Positions 55,627 through 64,000 of a stretch of DNA of 64,000 bases are shown in pieces. Source of the DNA: Alteromonas australica (GTDB taxonomy: Bacteria > Pseudomonadota > Gammaproteobacteria > Enterobacterales > Alteromonadaceae); the NCBI RefSeq assembly GCF_000730385.1, contig NZ_CP008849.1, forward strand, positions 2,046,001-2,110,000. The letters run 5' to 3'. Positions within the stretch are counted from its first letter, which is position 1; every line of letters starts with the position of its first letter. Made by a program: the position numbers and the translations under genes. The notes beneath the pieces were generated by a model. The model saw nothing but the letters and a program-made list of their open reading frames with translations. It had not been told where the DNA came from and ran no database searches.

Positions 55627-56286
55627 ATAATGCTCTCCTCAGAATGGTTCTGTTTGCAGCGAAAACGAACGAAAATGCTCGTCTCGTTGGGAAAAGTGGC
55701 GTATTTGTACTTTATTATGCACCATTAAGTCAATTTAATTGCATATATGCGCAATAAATATTCTAGATTACGGTAGCTTATTATCACTACGAAAAGAATA
55801 CTAAATTGTATTTAATGGAGAACGCACTTATTCCAATCGGGCTAATTATCACGGTCTTTTCACAAAAGGTAAACCACCGTTTGCTAATTTAATTAACACC
55901 TTAGTCGAATATTTGGTCAATAAACGGCTGAATTGTCACCGTTCACATTAAAACACCTTAATTTCAACCACTGAACTAGTGTTATTCTACTTTAGTACTG
56001 ATAAACTCTAGTGCCTTGTAAATAAAGCGGTTCATATCCGTCTTTAGGCGTAAACGGATACACGCAATTTACAGTGCTTATGAAATTTGTGTGAAAAAAG
56101 ACTAAAGTCTTACAGCACCACAAAAAATTGTAATTATATACTGTGCTGGATATACTCAGCGGTGCTCAAAAACAGAATATTTATTCTGTTAGCGGCATTA
56201 AAGAATAATTCACAAATTGTTAACAACTCATTGGATGAGGCAATTAACAGGTAATAAACGAATTCACCTACACAGGACATAATAAG
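55627..56286. other. gltA-sdhC divergent control region
   Basis: 660 bp, AT-rich, with no ORF supported by a ribosome site. It must carry promoters for the two TCA transcription units. A good plus-strand promoter and palindrome are listed separately; I could not place the gltA promoter with confidence. Confidence 0.5.
56128..56190 (+). promoter_or_regulatory. Predicted sdh promoter with downstream operator-like palindrome
   Basis: TTGTAA (56128-56133), a 17-base spacer and TATACT (56151-56156) form a good sigma-70 promoter. AACAGAAT (56171-56178) and ATTCTGTT (56183-56190) form an inverted repeat starting about ten bases after the expected transcription start, a position suited to repression. 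The regulator is unknown. Confidence 0.5.
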
Positions 56287-56328
56287 GTGGGTAATTCAAT
56301 ATCCCTACGGATTAAACAGGCATACATT

Positions 56329-56703
56329 GTGAAAAAGCAAAGACCAGTAAATTTAGAACTCAATACTATTAAATTTCCGCCCTCTGCTATTTCGTCAATT
56401 CTCCATCGTGTTACCGGTGTTGCAATGTTCTTCGCGTTACTTTTTGTTATTTGGGCATGGGCAGTTTCTGTTTCTTCGCCTGAAGGTTTCGCGGACGTGC
56501 AAGCAATCATGAATGGTTTCCTTGGAAAATTCGTCGCAATTGGCACAGCTTCAGCGCTGACATATCACATTCTAGGCGGCCTAAGACACGTTGTAATGGA
56601 TTTAGGTCACTGGGAAGAATTAGAGTCGGGTAACCTAAGTGCGAAAGCAGTTATCGCATTATGGATTATACTGACCGTAGTATTGGGAGTTGCACTATGC
56701 TAA
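56329..56703 (+). CDS. sdhC: Succinate dehydrogenase cytochrome b556 subunit
   Basis: A 124-residue membrane anchor with three helices. KKQRPVNLELNTIKFPPSAISSILHRVTG is very close to E. coli SdhC and includes the quinone-site Ser and Arg; the heme-ligand His is in YHILGGLRHVVMDLGH. I start at GTG 56329 by homology; a GTG at 56287 preceded by AGGA would add 14 residues. The stop overlaps the sdhD start. Confidence 0.9.
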   Translation: MKKQRPVNLELNTIKFPPSAISSILHRVTGVAMFFALLFVIWAWAVSVSSPEGFADVQAIMNGFLGKFVAIGTASALTYHILGGLRHVVMDLGHWEELESGNLSAKAVIALWIILTVVLGVALC

Positions 56704-57044
56704 CCAACCAAGCAAGCATGAAGCGTAATGGTGTACAAGATTACGTATCCTTACGTACTACAGCAGCAATTATTTTCGCGTACTCGGTTTTCATGGCGTG
56801 GTTCTTTATCACCACCGATAACCTTACCTTTATCGAATGGCGAGGGTTATTCTCTGGCCTAGCTATGAAAGTTTTCACATTGGCAGCATTGATTGCAATT
56901 ATGATTCACGTACGTATCGGCTTATGGCAGGTACTCACTGATTACGTTAAGTCGTCAGGTTTACGTGCAACGTTGCAATACGTTCTAAACCTTATTGCGT
57001 TTGGTTACGTTGCTGTCGGCCTATTTGTACTGTGGGGAGTGTAA
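56697..57044 (+). CDS. sdhD: Succinate dehydrogenase membrane anchor subunit
   Basis: A 115-residue protein with three helices, same length as E. coli Sdh[21 protein letters not shown] begins it, and the second heme ligand is in [17 protein letters not shown]. It overlaps sdhC by seven bases and ends one base before the sdhA ATG. Confidence 0.92.
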   Translation: MLTNQASMKRNGVQDYVSLRTTAAIIFAYSVFMAWFFITTDNLTFIEWRGLFSGLAMKVFTLAALIAIMIHVRIGLWQVLTDYVKSSGLRATLQYVLNLIAFGYVAVGLFVLWGV

Positions 57045-57045
57045 G

Positions 57046-58818
57046 ATGAGTTTACCCGTTCACGAGTTTGATGCAGTAGTAATTGGAGCTGGTGGCGCAG
57101 GCATGCGTGCAGCACTACAGATTTCGCAATCTGGTAAATCATGTGCACTGTTATCAAAAGTTTTTCCAACCCGTTCTCATACTGTGTCTGCACAGGGTGG
57201 TATTACCGTCGCATTAGGTAATTCACACGAAGACAATTGGGAATGGCACATGTACGACACCGTGAAAGGTTCTGATTATATCGGTGACCAAGACGCGATT
57301 GAATACATGTGTAAAACTGGCCCAGAAGCGATTATCGAAATGGAGAACATGGGTTTACCCTTCTCACGTTTCGAAAACGGTAAAATTTACCAGCGTCCTT
57401 TTGGTGGTCAGTCTAAGAATTTTGGTGGAGAGCAGGGCGCCCGTACTGCGGCAGCCGCTGACCGTACAGGTCATGCACTTCTTCATCTTCTTTACCAACA
57501 AAACGTAAAGAACAAAACAAAGGTATTTTCTGAGTGGTATGCCCTCGACCTTGTTAAAAACCAAGATGGCGATGTTGTTGGTTGTACTGCTATCGATATC
57601 GAGACAGGTGAAGTGGTTTACTTCAAATCACGCGCTGTTGTGTTAGCAACAGGTGGGGCAGGTCGTATCTATGCGTCTACCACTAATGCACACATTAATA
57701 CCGGTGACGGTGTGGGCATGGCACTTCGTGCTGGTGTTGCTGTTCAAGATATGGAAATGTGGCAATTCCACCCAACAGGTATTGCTGGCGCAGGGACATT
57801 GGTAACAGAAGGTTGTCGTGGTGAAGGTGGTTACCTTCTTAACAAAGACGGCGAACGCTTCATGGAGCGCTATGCGCCAAACGCGAAAGACTTAGCGGGT
57901 CGTGACGTTGTTGCTCGTTCAATGATGACTGAAATCCGCGAAGGTCGCGGGTGTGAAGGCCCATGGGGAACTCACCTTAAGCTTAAGCTGGATCACTTAG
58001 GTAAAGACGTACTTGAGTCACGCTTACCTGGTATTCTTGAATTATCGCGTACGTTTGCCCACGTCGACCCAGTCAAAGAACCTATTCCGGTTATTCCAAC
58101 TTGTCACTATATGATGGGTGGTATTCCAACTACCGTTGACGGTCAGTGCTTAACTGTTGATGCCGACGGTAATGACAAAGTTGTTAACGGTTTATTCGCT
58201 TGTGGTGAGATTGCATGTGTATCTGTTCATGGTGCAAACCGCCTTGGTGGTAACTCTCTATTAGACCTTGTTGTATTCGGTCGTGCGACTGGTTTACACC
58301 TTGGTACTACGCTTTCAGAAATGGCACCAACACGTGATGCTTCTGAGTCAGACTTAGACGCATCTATGACGCGCTTCAATCGTTGGGAAAATTCTGAGAA
58401 AGGCAAGGGCGAAGATCCTGTTCAAATTAAGAAAGACTTGCAGCAATGCATGCAGCTTAACTTCTCAGTATTCCGTGAGGGTGACGCCATGGCAGAAGGG
58501 CTTAGAGAGCTTAGCGAAATTCGCGAGCGTCTTAAGCATGCGCGCCTTGACGACAAGAGTTCAGACTTTAACACTCAGCGTATAGAGTGTCTTGAACTAG
58601 ATAACCTTATGGAAACCGCGTACAGCACAGCAGTAGCAGCGAACTTCAGAACGGAAAGCCGTGGCGCTCACAGCCGCTTCGACTTCCCAGATCGTGATGA
58701 TGAAAACTGGTTATGCCACAGTATTTACGATCCGAACACTGATAAAATGCTCACACGTGATGTCAATATGGCGCCTAAGCTTAGGGAAGCATTCCCGCCT
58801 AAAGTGCGTTCATATTAA
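57046..58818 (+). CDS. sdhA: Succinate dehydrogenase flavoprotein subunit
   Basis: A 590-residue FAD subunit that oxidises succinate to fumarate. It has the FAD-binding [15 protein letters not shown] near residue 15, the covalent-FAD His in [15 protein letters not shown], and active-site segments [21 protein letters not shown] and [19 protein letters not shown] start at ATG 57046, one base after sdhD, with GGAG upstream. Confidence 0.97.
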   Translation: MSLPVHEFDAVVIGAGGAGMRAALQISQSGKSCALLSKVFPTRSHTVSAQGGITVALGNSHEDNWEWHMYDTVKGSDYIGDQDAIEYMCKTGPEAIIEMENMGLPFSRFENGKIYQRPFGGQSKNFGGEQGARTAAAADRTGHALLHLLYQQNVKNKTKVFSEWYALDLVKNQDGDVVGCTAIDIETGEVVYFKSRAVVLATGGAGRIYASTTNAHINTGDGVGMALRAGVAVQDMEMWQFHPTGIAGAGTLVTEGCRGEGGYLLNKDGERFMERYAPNAKDLAGRDVVARSMMTEIREGRGCEGPWGTHLKLKLDHLGKDVLESRLPGILELSRTFAHVDPVKEPIPVIPTCHYMMGGIPTTVDGQCLTVDADGNDKVVNGLFACGEIACVSVHGANRLGGNSLLDLVVFGRATGLHLGTTLSEMAPTRDASESDLDASMTRFNRWENSEKGKGEDPVQIKKDLQQCMQLNFSVFREGDAMAEGLRELSEIRERLKHARLDDKSSDFNTQRIECLELDNLMETAYSTAVAANFRTESRGAHSRFDFPDRDDENWLCHSIYDPNTDKMLTRDVNMAPKLREAFPPKVRSY

Positions 58819-58832
58819 GAGAGGCAACGATC

Positions 58833-59543
58833 ATGCAAAAAACTTTTTCGATTTATCGTTATAACCCAGAAGTAGACGCTAAGCCTCGCATGCAAGACTA
58901 CACTCTAGAAGTAGAGGAAGGTCAGGACATGATGGTGCTCGACGCACTACTAGCACTTAAAGAGCAGGATCCGACGCTTTCATTCCGTCGTTCTTGCCGT
59001 GAAGGTGTATGTGGTTCAGATGGTGTTAACATGAACGGCAAAAACGGCCTAGCATGTATCACACCATTATCGGCATTGGGTAATGGTAAGGTTGTGGTTC
59101 GTCCATTACCGGGTTTACCTGTAGTACGTGACCTTGTCGTAGACATGACACAGTTCTACACTCAATACGAAAAGATTAAGCCATTCTTAATCAACGACCA
59201 AAAACAGCCGCCTGCACGAGAACATCTTCAGTCTCCTGAAGAACGTGCTAAGCTTGATGGACTATACGAGTGTATTCTTTGTGCATGTTGTTCTACGTCG
59301 TGCCCGTCTTTCTGGTGGAACCCTGATAAATTCATTGGTCCTGCTGGTTTGCTTCACGCTTATCGATTCTTAATTGATAGCCGAGATACGGCCACTGATG
59401 AACGTCTTAACGACCTTGATGACGCATTCAGCGTATTCCGCTGCCACGGCATCATGAACTGTGTAAGCGTATGCCCGAAAGGATTGAACCCGACAAAAGC
59501 AATTGGACATATTAAGTCTATGCTTTTACAACGGGCTGTTTAG
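58833..59543 (+). CDS. sdhB: Succinate dehydrogenase iron-sulfur subunit
   Basis: A 236-residue subunit passing electrons from SdhA to quinone. Cluster ligands are visible: 2Fe-2S in SCREGVCGSDGVNMNGKNGLAC, 4Fe-4S in CILCACCSTSCPSFWWN and 3Fe-4S with CHGIMNCVSVCPKGLNP. It is the last gene before a terminator. Confidence 0.97.
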   Translation: MQKTFSIYRYNPEVDAKPRMQDYTLEVEEGQDMMVLDALLALKEQDPTLSFRRSCREGVCGSDGVNMNGKNGLACITPLSALGNGKVVVRPLPGLPVVRDLVVDMTQFYTQYEKIKPFLINDQKQPPAREHLQSPEERAKLDGLYECILCACCSTSCPSFWWNPDKFIGPAGLLHAYRFLIDSRDTATDERLNDLDDAFSVFRCHGIMNCVSVCPKGLNPTKAIGHIKSMLLQRAV

Positions 59544-59585
59544 TACCATAATCTGACACGGTAGTGTGACAGATAGCAATGCTCT

Positions 59586-59620
59586 AAATGGCCATCCGGA
59601 CGGGATGGCTATTTTTTTTT
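59586..59620 (+). terminator. Rho-independent terminator after sdhB
   Basis: AAATGGCCATCC (59586-59597) pairs with GGATGGCTATTT (59603-59614), then nine T residues. Read-through may still feed sucA. Confidence 0.85.
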
Positions 59621-59715
59621 GTATTCATCGGTATAACACTTGGTTATGTTAAGAATAACCTTATAATAGACACTGATGGTTAATAGAATTTACAAAACGT
59701 AGCAAGGCAAATTAA

Positions 59716-62535
59716 ATGCAAGAAAGCGTGATGAAAGCGTGGTGGGATTCCTCGCACATGGCAGGTGCCAACGCTGCCTATGTTGAGGAGTTGTACGAAT
59801 CGTATCTGGAGGACCCCAAAAGCGTATCCGATACTTGGCGTCAAATCTTTGATAACCTCCCTAAGGTTGAAGGCGTTGAGTTAGAAACCAATCATACAAG
59901 TGTTAAAGATCAGTTCAGGAAACTTGCTGCGCTAGGCCCTACAGCCAGAATGTCGAGTGTTCCTGTTGACGGCGCAAGTGTATCAGACGACAGGCAGGTA
60001 AAAGTTTTACAGCTTATTAATGCTTATCGTTTCCGCGGCCATCAACACGCTAATCTCGACCCACTCGGTTTATGGAAACAAGAGCGAGTTCGCGATTTAG
60101 AGCTTTCTCACCATAGCCTTTCCGAAAAAGATTTTGACAGTGTGTTTAATGTTGGGTCGTTTGCCATTGGTAAAGATTCAATGTCATTAGGCGAACTGTT
60201 TAAATCGCTTAATAGAACCTACTGCGGTTCGATTGGTGCAGAATACATGCACATTACTGATACCGACCAAAAGCGTTGGTTACAGCAGAAGATCGAATCA
60301 GTGCAAGCCAAACCAGAAATTGCTAAAGAAGAAAAAATTAGCATTCTAAAAGGGTTAACGGCTGCCGATGGTATGGAAAAATACCTGGGTTCTAAGTTCC
60401 CTGGTGCAAAACGCTTCTCTCTTGAAGGTGGTGATGCGCTCATCCCAATGCTGAAAGGTTTAATTACCAAGGCTGGGACTGCGGGGACCAAAGAAGTGGT
60501 TATAGGTATGGCTCACCGTGGTCGCCTTAACGTACTTGTTAACGTACTTGGTAAAAACCCCTCTGTTTTATTTGATGAGTTCTCGGGCAAGCATGATGAT
60601 TCTCTTGGTGCTGGTGACGTAAAGTACCACGCAGGTTTCTCGTCTGACTTTGCAACCCCGGGTGGCAATGTGCATTTAGCGCTTGCGTTCAACCCATCAC
60701 ACTTAGAAATCGTTAATCCTGTTGTGATGGGGTCGGTTCGTGCACGTTTGGTACGAAGAGACAACGACACAAATACTGTATTACCTATTACCATTCACGG
60801 TGATTCTGCTATTGCTGGTCAGGGTGTTGTACAAGAGACGTTTAACATGTCTCAAACCCGCGGTTTTGCGGTTGGTGGCACGGTTCGTATCGTGGTGAAT
60901 AACCAAGTTGGTTTTACCACGTCTAAAACAGAAGATACCCGTTCTACTCAATACTGTACTGATATTGCAAAAATGGTACAGGCACCTATATTTCATGTGA
61001 ATTCCGACGACCCAGAAGCAGTAGCCTTCGTCACTGAATTAGCACTTGAATACAGAAATAAATTCAAGAAAGACGTGGTTATCGATTTAGTTTGCTACCG
61101 TCGTCATGGTCATAATGAAGCTGATGAGCCAAACGCAACTCAGCCGCTTATGTACCAAAAGATCAAAAAGCACCCTGTGCCACGAGCGATTTATGCTGAT
61201 CAGCTTATCGCTGAAGGTATTATTGAGCAACGTGATGCTGACCGTTACTTAGAAGAGTATCGTGCAGCGCTAGATCACGGCGCTTGTGTGGTTGAAGAGT
61301 GGCGACCAATGACGGAACACAGCGTAGACTGGACACCGTATTTAGGTCACGACTGGGATACGCCTTATGATGGTTCAGTAAGTGTCGAAAAACTTAAAGA
61401 GTTAGGCACGTCTATTACTACCTTCCCAGAAGGTCATAAACTTCAATCTCGGGTTAATAAACTCTATCAAGACCGCAAGGCGATGGTAGCCGGAGAGAAG
61501 AAACTTGACTGGGGTATGGCGGAAAACCTTGCCTACGCAACCTTGGTTGATGAAGGCGAAGATATTCGTATTACCGGTCAAGATTCTGGCCGTGGTACTT
61601 TCTTCCATCGTCATGCTGTGCTTCACAATCAAGCTGATGCTAGTACCTATATGCCATTGCAGCATATTCGTGAGGGGCAGGGCGAGATTGAAATTTACGA
61701 CTCGGTTTTGTCTGAAGAAGCGGTAATGGCTTTTGAATACGGTTACGCTACGGCAGAGCCAACTTGCTTAACCATTTGGGAAGCACAGTTTGGTGACTTC
61801 GCGAACGGTGCTCAAGTTGTTTTCGACCAATTCTTAAGTTCAGGTGAAGCAAAGTGGGGCCGCTTGTGTGGCTTGACGGTTCTACTTCCACACGGTTATG
61901 AAGGCCAAGGGCCGGAGCACAGCTCTGCACGTCTTGAGCGTTTCTTACAAATGTGTGCCGATCACAATTGGCAAGTGTGTGTTCCCTCAACACCTGCTCA
62001 AGTTTACAACATGCTTCGTCGTCAAGTGGTTCGCCCTATGCGTAAACCGCTTATCGTCATGTCGCCTAAGTCATTGTTACGTCATCCTCTTGCGGTATCT
62101 TCGCTAGAAGAATTAGCGGAAGGTAAATTCCACAATGTTATTGGCGAAATTGATGATATCGACCCGAAAAATGTTAAGCGCGTGGTTATGTGTTCAGGCA
62201 AGGTTTATTACGATTTGTTAGACCAACGCCGAAAGAACGAACAAACCGACGTTGCGATTATTCGTCTCGAACAGCTTTATCCATTCCCGCAAGAAGAATG
62301 CGCTAAAGTTGTGGCGCAATACAGCCACGTTACCGATTGGGTTTGGTGTCAAGAAGAACCCCAAAACCAAGGTGCTTGGTATTGTAGCCAACACCATTTC
62401 TGGCAAGCAATTCCAGATGGTGCCAAATTAACATATGCAGGTCGTGAAGCATCCTCTTCTCCTGCAGTAGGTTATGTTTCCGTTCACAACCAGCAACAAA
62501 AAGCCCTGGTTGAAGACGCACTCACTATTAAATAA
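59716..62535 (+). CDS. sucA: 2-oxoglutarate dehydrogenase E1
   Basis: A 939-residue thiamine-diphosphate enzyme, decarboxylating 2-oxoglutarate and passing the succinyl group to SucB. It starts WWDSSHMAGANAAYVEELYESYL, the E2-binding N-terminus, then IGMAHRGRLNVLVNVLGK and the ThDP site HGDSAIAGQGVVQETFNMS. AAGG precedes the ATG. Length matches E. coli (933). sucB follows nine bases later. Confidence 0.97.
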   Translation: MQESVMKAWWDSSHMAGANAAYVEELYESYLEDPKSVSDTWRQIFDNLPKVEGVELETNHTSVKDQFRKLAALGPTARMSSVPVDGASVSDDRQVKVLQLINAYRFRGHQHANLDPLGLWKQERVRDLELSHHSLSEKDFDSVFNVGSFAIGKDSMSLGELFKSLNRTYCGSIGAEYMHITDTDQKRWLQQKIESVQAKPEIAKEEKISILKGLTAADGMEKYLGSKFPGAKRFSLEGGDALIPMLKGLITKAGTAGTKEVVIGMAHRGRLNVLVNVLGKNPSVLFDEFSGKHDDSLGAGDVKYHAGFSSDFATPGGNVHLALAFNPSHLEIVNPVVMGSVRARLVRRDNDTNTVLPITIHGDSAIAGQGVVQETFNMSQTRGFAVGGTVRIVVNNQVGFTTSKTEDTRSTQYCTDIAKMVQAPIFHVNSDDPEAVAFVTELALEYRNKFKKDVVIDLVCYRRHGHNEADEPNATQPLMYQKIKKHPVPRAIYADQLIAEGIIEQRDADRYLEEYRAALDHGACVVEEWRPMTEHSVDWTPYLGHDWDTPYDGSVSVEKLKELGTSITTFPEGHKLQSRVNKLYQDRKAMVAGEKKLDWGMAENLAYATLVDEGEDIRITGQDSGRGTFFHRHAVLHNQADASTYMPLQHIREGQGEIEIYDSVLSEEAVMAFEYGYATAEPTCLTIWEAQFGDFANGAQVVFDQFLSSGEAKWGRLCGLTVLLPHGYEGQGPEHSSARLERFLQMCADHNWQVCVPSTPAQVYNMLRRQVVRPMRKPLIVMSPKSLLRHPLAVSSLEELAEGKFHNVIGEIDDIDPKNVKRVVMCSGKVYYDLLDQRRKNEQTDVAIIRLEQLYPFPQEECAKVVAQYSHVTDWVWCQEEPQNQGAWYCSQHHFWQAIPDGAKLTYAGREASSSPAVGYVSVHNQQQKALVEDALTIK

Positions 62536-62544
62536 GGAACAGTA

Positions 62545-64000
62545 ATGACAATTGAGATAAAAGTTCCGGTTCTACCTGAGTCAGTTGCCGATGCCTCCAT
62601 TGCAACCTGGCACGTAAAAGCCGGTGACGCAGTTAAACGAGACCAGAACCTGGTTGATATTGAAACTGATAAAGTGGTTTTAGAGGTTGTAGCGCCAGCG
62701 GACGGTACAATGGGTGAGATCTTAAATGAAGAGGGTGCGACAGTTTTAGGTGAGCAAGTGATTGCTAAATTAGAAGAGGGTGGCGCGGCTGCTCCCGCTA
62801 AGTCTAATACTGATAGCGCGAAAAAAGAAGAAACCAAAGAAGCTGCACCAGCGGCTTCAGGAAAAGCGTCAGACGTAAAAGTACCGGTTCTACCAGAATC
62901 AGTAGCAGATGCTACGATTGCTACATGGCACGTTGCTGTTGGTGAAGCTGTGTCTCGTGACCAAAATCTCGTTGATATTGAAACAGACAAGGTAGTACTA
63001 GAAGTTGTTGCTCCCGCTGACGGTTCATTGTCTGAAATTATTGCAGAAGAAGGCGCAACGGTTACTGCTGAAGAAGTTATCGCAAAATTTGTTGAAGGCG
63101 CAGCAGGCGGTGCTTCAGCATCTTCTGATACCGCTGAAGCCGACGAGAGTGATGACAGCAGCGATGCGCTAAGCCCTTCTGTACGTCGTTTGCTTGCCGA
63201 AAAAGGTGTTGATGCATCTAAAGTTAAAGGCACGGGTAAAAACGGCCGCATTACTAAAGAAGACGTAGAAAAATACCTTAAAGGTGGCGACAGTGCTGCG
63301 AAAGCCGCACCTGCTGCATCTGAAGCTGTTACTGCAGACCTTCCTACTGGCAACCGTACTGAAAAGCGTGTACCAATGACACGTCTTCGTAAGACCATTG
63401 CTAATCGTCTACTTGATGCGAAAAACTCTACGGCAATGTTGACCACGTTTAACGAAGTTAACATGAAGCCCATTATGGAACTTCGTAAGCAGTATCAAGA
63501 AAGCTTCGAGAAACGCCATGGTATTCGTCTTGGCTTTATGTCTTTCTACGTTAAGGCCGTGACTGAAGCGCTTAAGCGTTTCCCTGAAGTGAATGCGTCT
63601 ATTGACGGTGATGATATTGTTTATCACAACTACTTCGATATCTCTATCGCGGTATCTACGCCTCGTGGCCTTGTTACGCCAGTACTTAAAGATACTGACA
63701 CGCTTGGTATGGCAGGGGTAGAAAAAGGAATTAAGGAACTAGCACTTAAAGGTCGTGACGGTAAGCTGTCTATGGCTGAACTACAGGGTGGTAACTTTAC
63801 TATCACCAACGGTGGTGTGTTTGGTTCACTTATGTCTACGCCAATCATTAACCCGCCGCAAAGCGCAATTTTGGGAATGCATAAAATTCAAGATCGCCCA
63901 ATGGCAGTTAATGGAAAAGTAGAAATTCTACCAATGATGTACCTAGCGCTTTCTTACGACCACCGTATTGTGGACGGTAAAGAATCTGTCGGTTTCTTGG
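62545..64000 (+). CDS. sucB: 2-oxoglutarate dehydrogenase E2 with two lipoyl domains, partial
   Basis: The visible 485 codons run off the right edge. There are two lipoyl domains, about residues 2-77 and 110-185, each with the lipoyl-Lys motif [17 protein letters not shown], separated by an Ala/Lys-rich linker. Then come the peripheral-subunit-binding domain ([15 protein letters not shown]) and the catalytic domain with [14 protein letters not shown], holding the active His, just before the edge. E. coli SucB has a single lipoyl domain, so the duplication is notable. AAGGAA precedes the ATG. Confidence 0.95.
   Translation, partial: MTIEIKVPVLPESVADASIATWHVKAGDAVKRDQNLVDIETDKVVLEVVAPADGTMGEILNEEGATVLGEQVIAKLEEGGAAAPAKSNTDSAKKEETKEAAPAASGKASDVKVPVLPESVADATIATWHVAVGEAVSRDQNLVDIETDKVVLEVVAPADGSLSEIIAEEGATVTAEEVIAKFVEGAAGGASASSDTAEADESDDSSDALSPSVRRLLAEKGVDASKVKGTGKNGRITKEDVEKYLKGGDSAAKAAPAASEAVTADLPTGNRTEKRVPMTRLRKTIANRLLDAKNSTAMLTTFNEVNMKPIMELRKQYQESFEKRHGIRLGFMSFYVKAVTEALKRFPEVNASIDGDDIVYHNYFDISIAVSTPRGLVTPVLKDTDTLGMAGVEKGIKELALKGRDGKLSMAELQGGNFTITNGGVFGSLMSTPIINPPQSAILGMHKIQDRPMAVNGKVEILPMMYLALSYDHRIVDGKESVGFL

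Noticed and set aside
62484..63473. 329-codon minus-strand ORF opposite sucB
   Set aside because: Low-complexity Ser/Ala/Thr product typical of antisense to Ala/Glu-rich lipoyl linkers; the plus frame is clearly sucB.

Overview
The window looks like chromosomal DNA of a marine gammaproteobacterium of the Alteromonadales, most likely Alteromonas or a close relative. This rests on gene content and order: smc-zipA-ligA next to cysZ, comEC-msbA-lpxK-ycaR-kdsB, gltA divergent from sdhCDAB-sucAB, and pnp with nlpI nearby. Base composition is moderate. The assignment is inference, because no rRNA or tRNA gene is present.

Layout. 1-7.8 kb: end of a stress-type gene, a bacterial topoisomerase IB, a putP-proB-proA proline uptake/synthesis cluster, a MscS channel and an HNH protein. 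8-16.5 kb: pnp (without rpsO beside it), DUF1244, a protein methyltransferase, a secreted protein, cdd, nlpI, a Sel1-repeat metzincin-like protein and cysZ. 16.8-31.4 kb: smc, zipA, ligA, DUF2062, comEC, msbA, lpxK, ycaR, kdsB and an SDR (chromosome structure, cell division, DNA uptake and lipid A/Kdo supply). 31.5-34.7 kb: rimO and a lipoprotein lipase. 34.7-48.8 kb: an integron cassette array with no integrase in the window. 49-54.3 kb: DUF2919, tcdA, a glutathionyl-hydroquinone reductase, a phosphohexomutase and DUF3429. 54.3-64 kb: gltA and sdhCDAB-sucAB (TCA cycle), with sucB cut by the window edge.

The accessory core is the cassette array. Nearly all genes lie on the minus strand and are separated by about 72-116 bp imperfect palindromes bounded by TAAC and GTTA motifs, which are attC sites. 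The recombination-side core (GTTAGG on the minus strand) lies directly before the next start codon and sometimes forms its ribosome binding site. Cassettes encode small membrane proteins, lipoproteins, hydrolases, a doubly broken toxin-antitoxin pair and a three-gene dual-OB/DUF488/DUF4326 unit that may be a defence or conflict module. Three further cassettes are related, lack an ORF and carry a helix supported by compensatory base changes.

Two attC sites are split by copies of one IS110-group element. Each copy has a non-coding left end that folds like a bridge RNA. Its presumed left target guide differs between the copies at the same base at which their two attC targets differ, and the presumed donor guide equals the 7 bp preceding the core at the element's right end. 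One copy is intact; the other has a nonsense codon and a deletion that also removed the end of a neighbouring cassette. This is the most interesting signal in the window.
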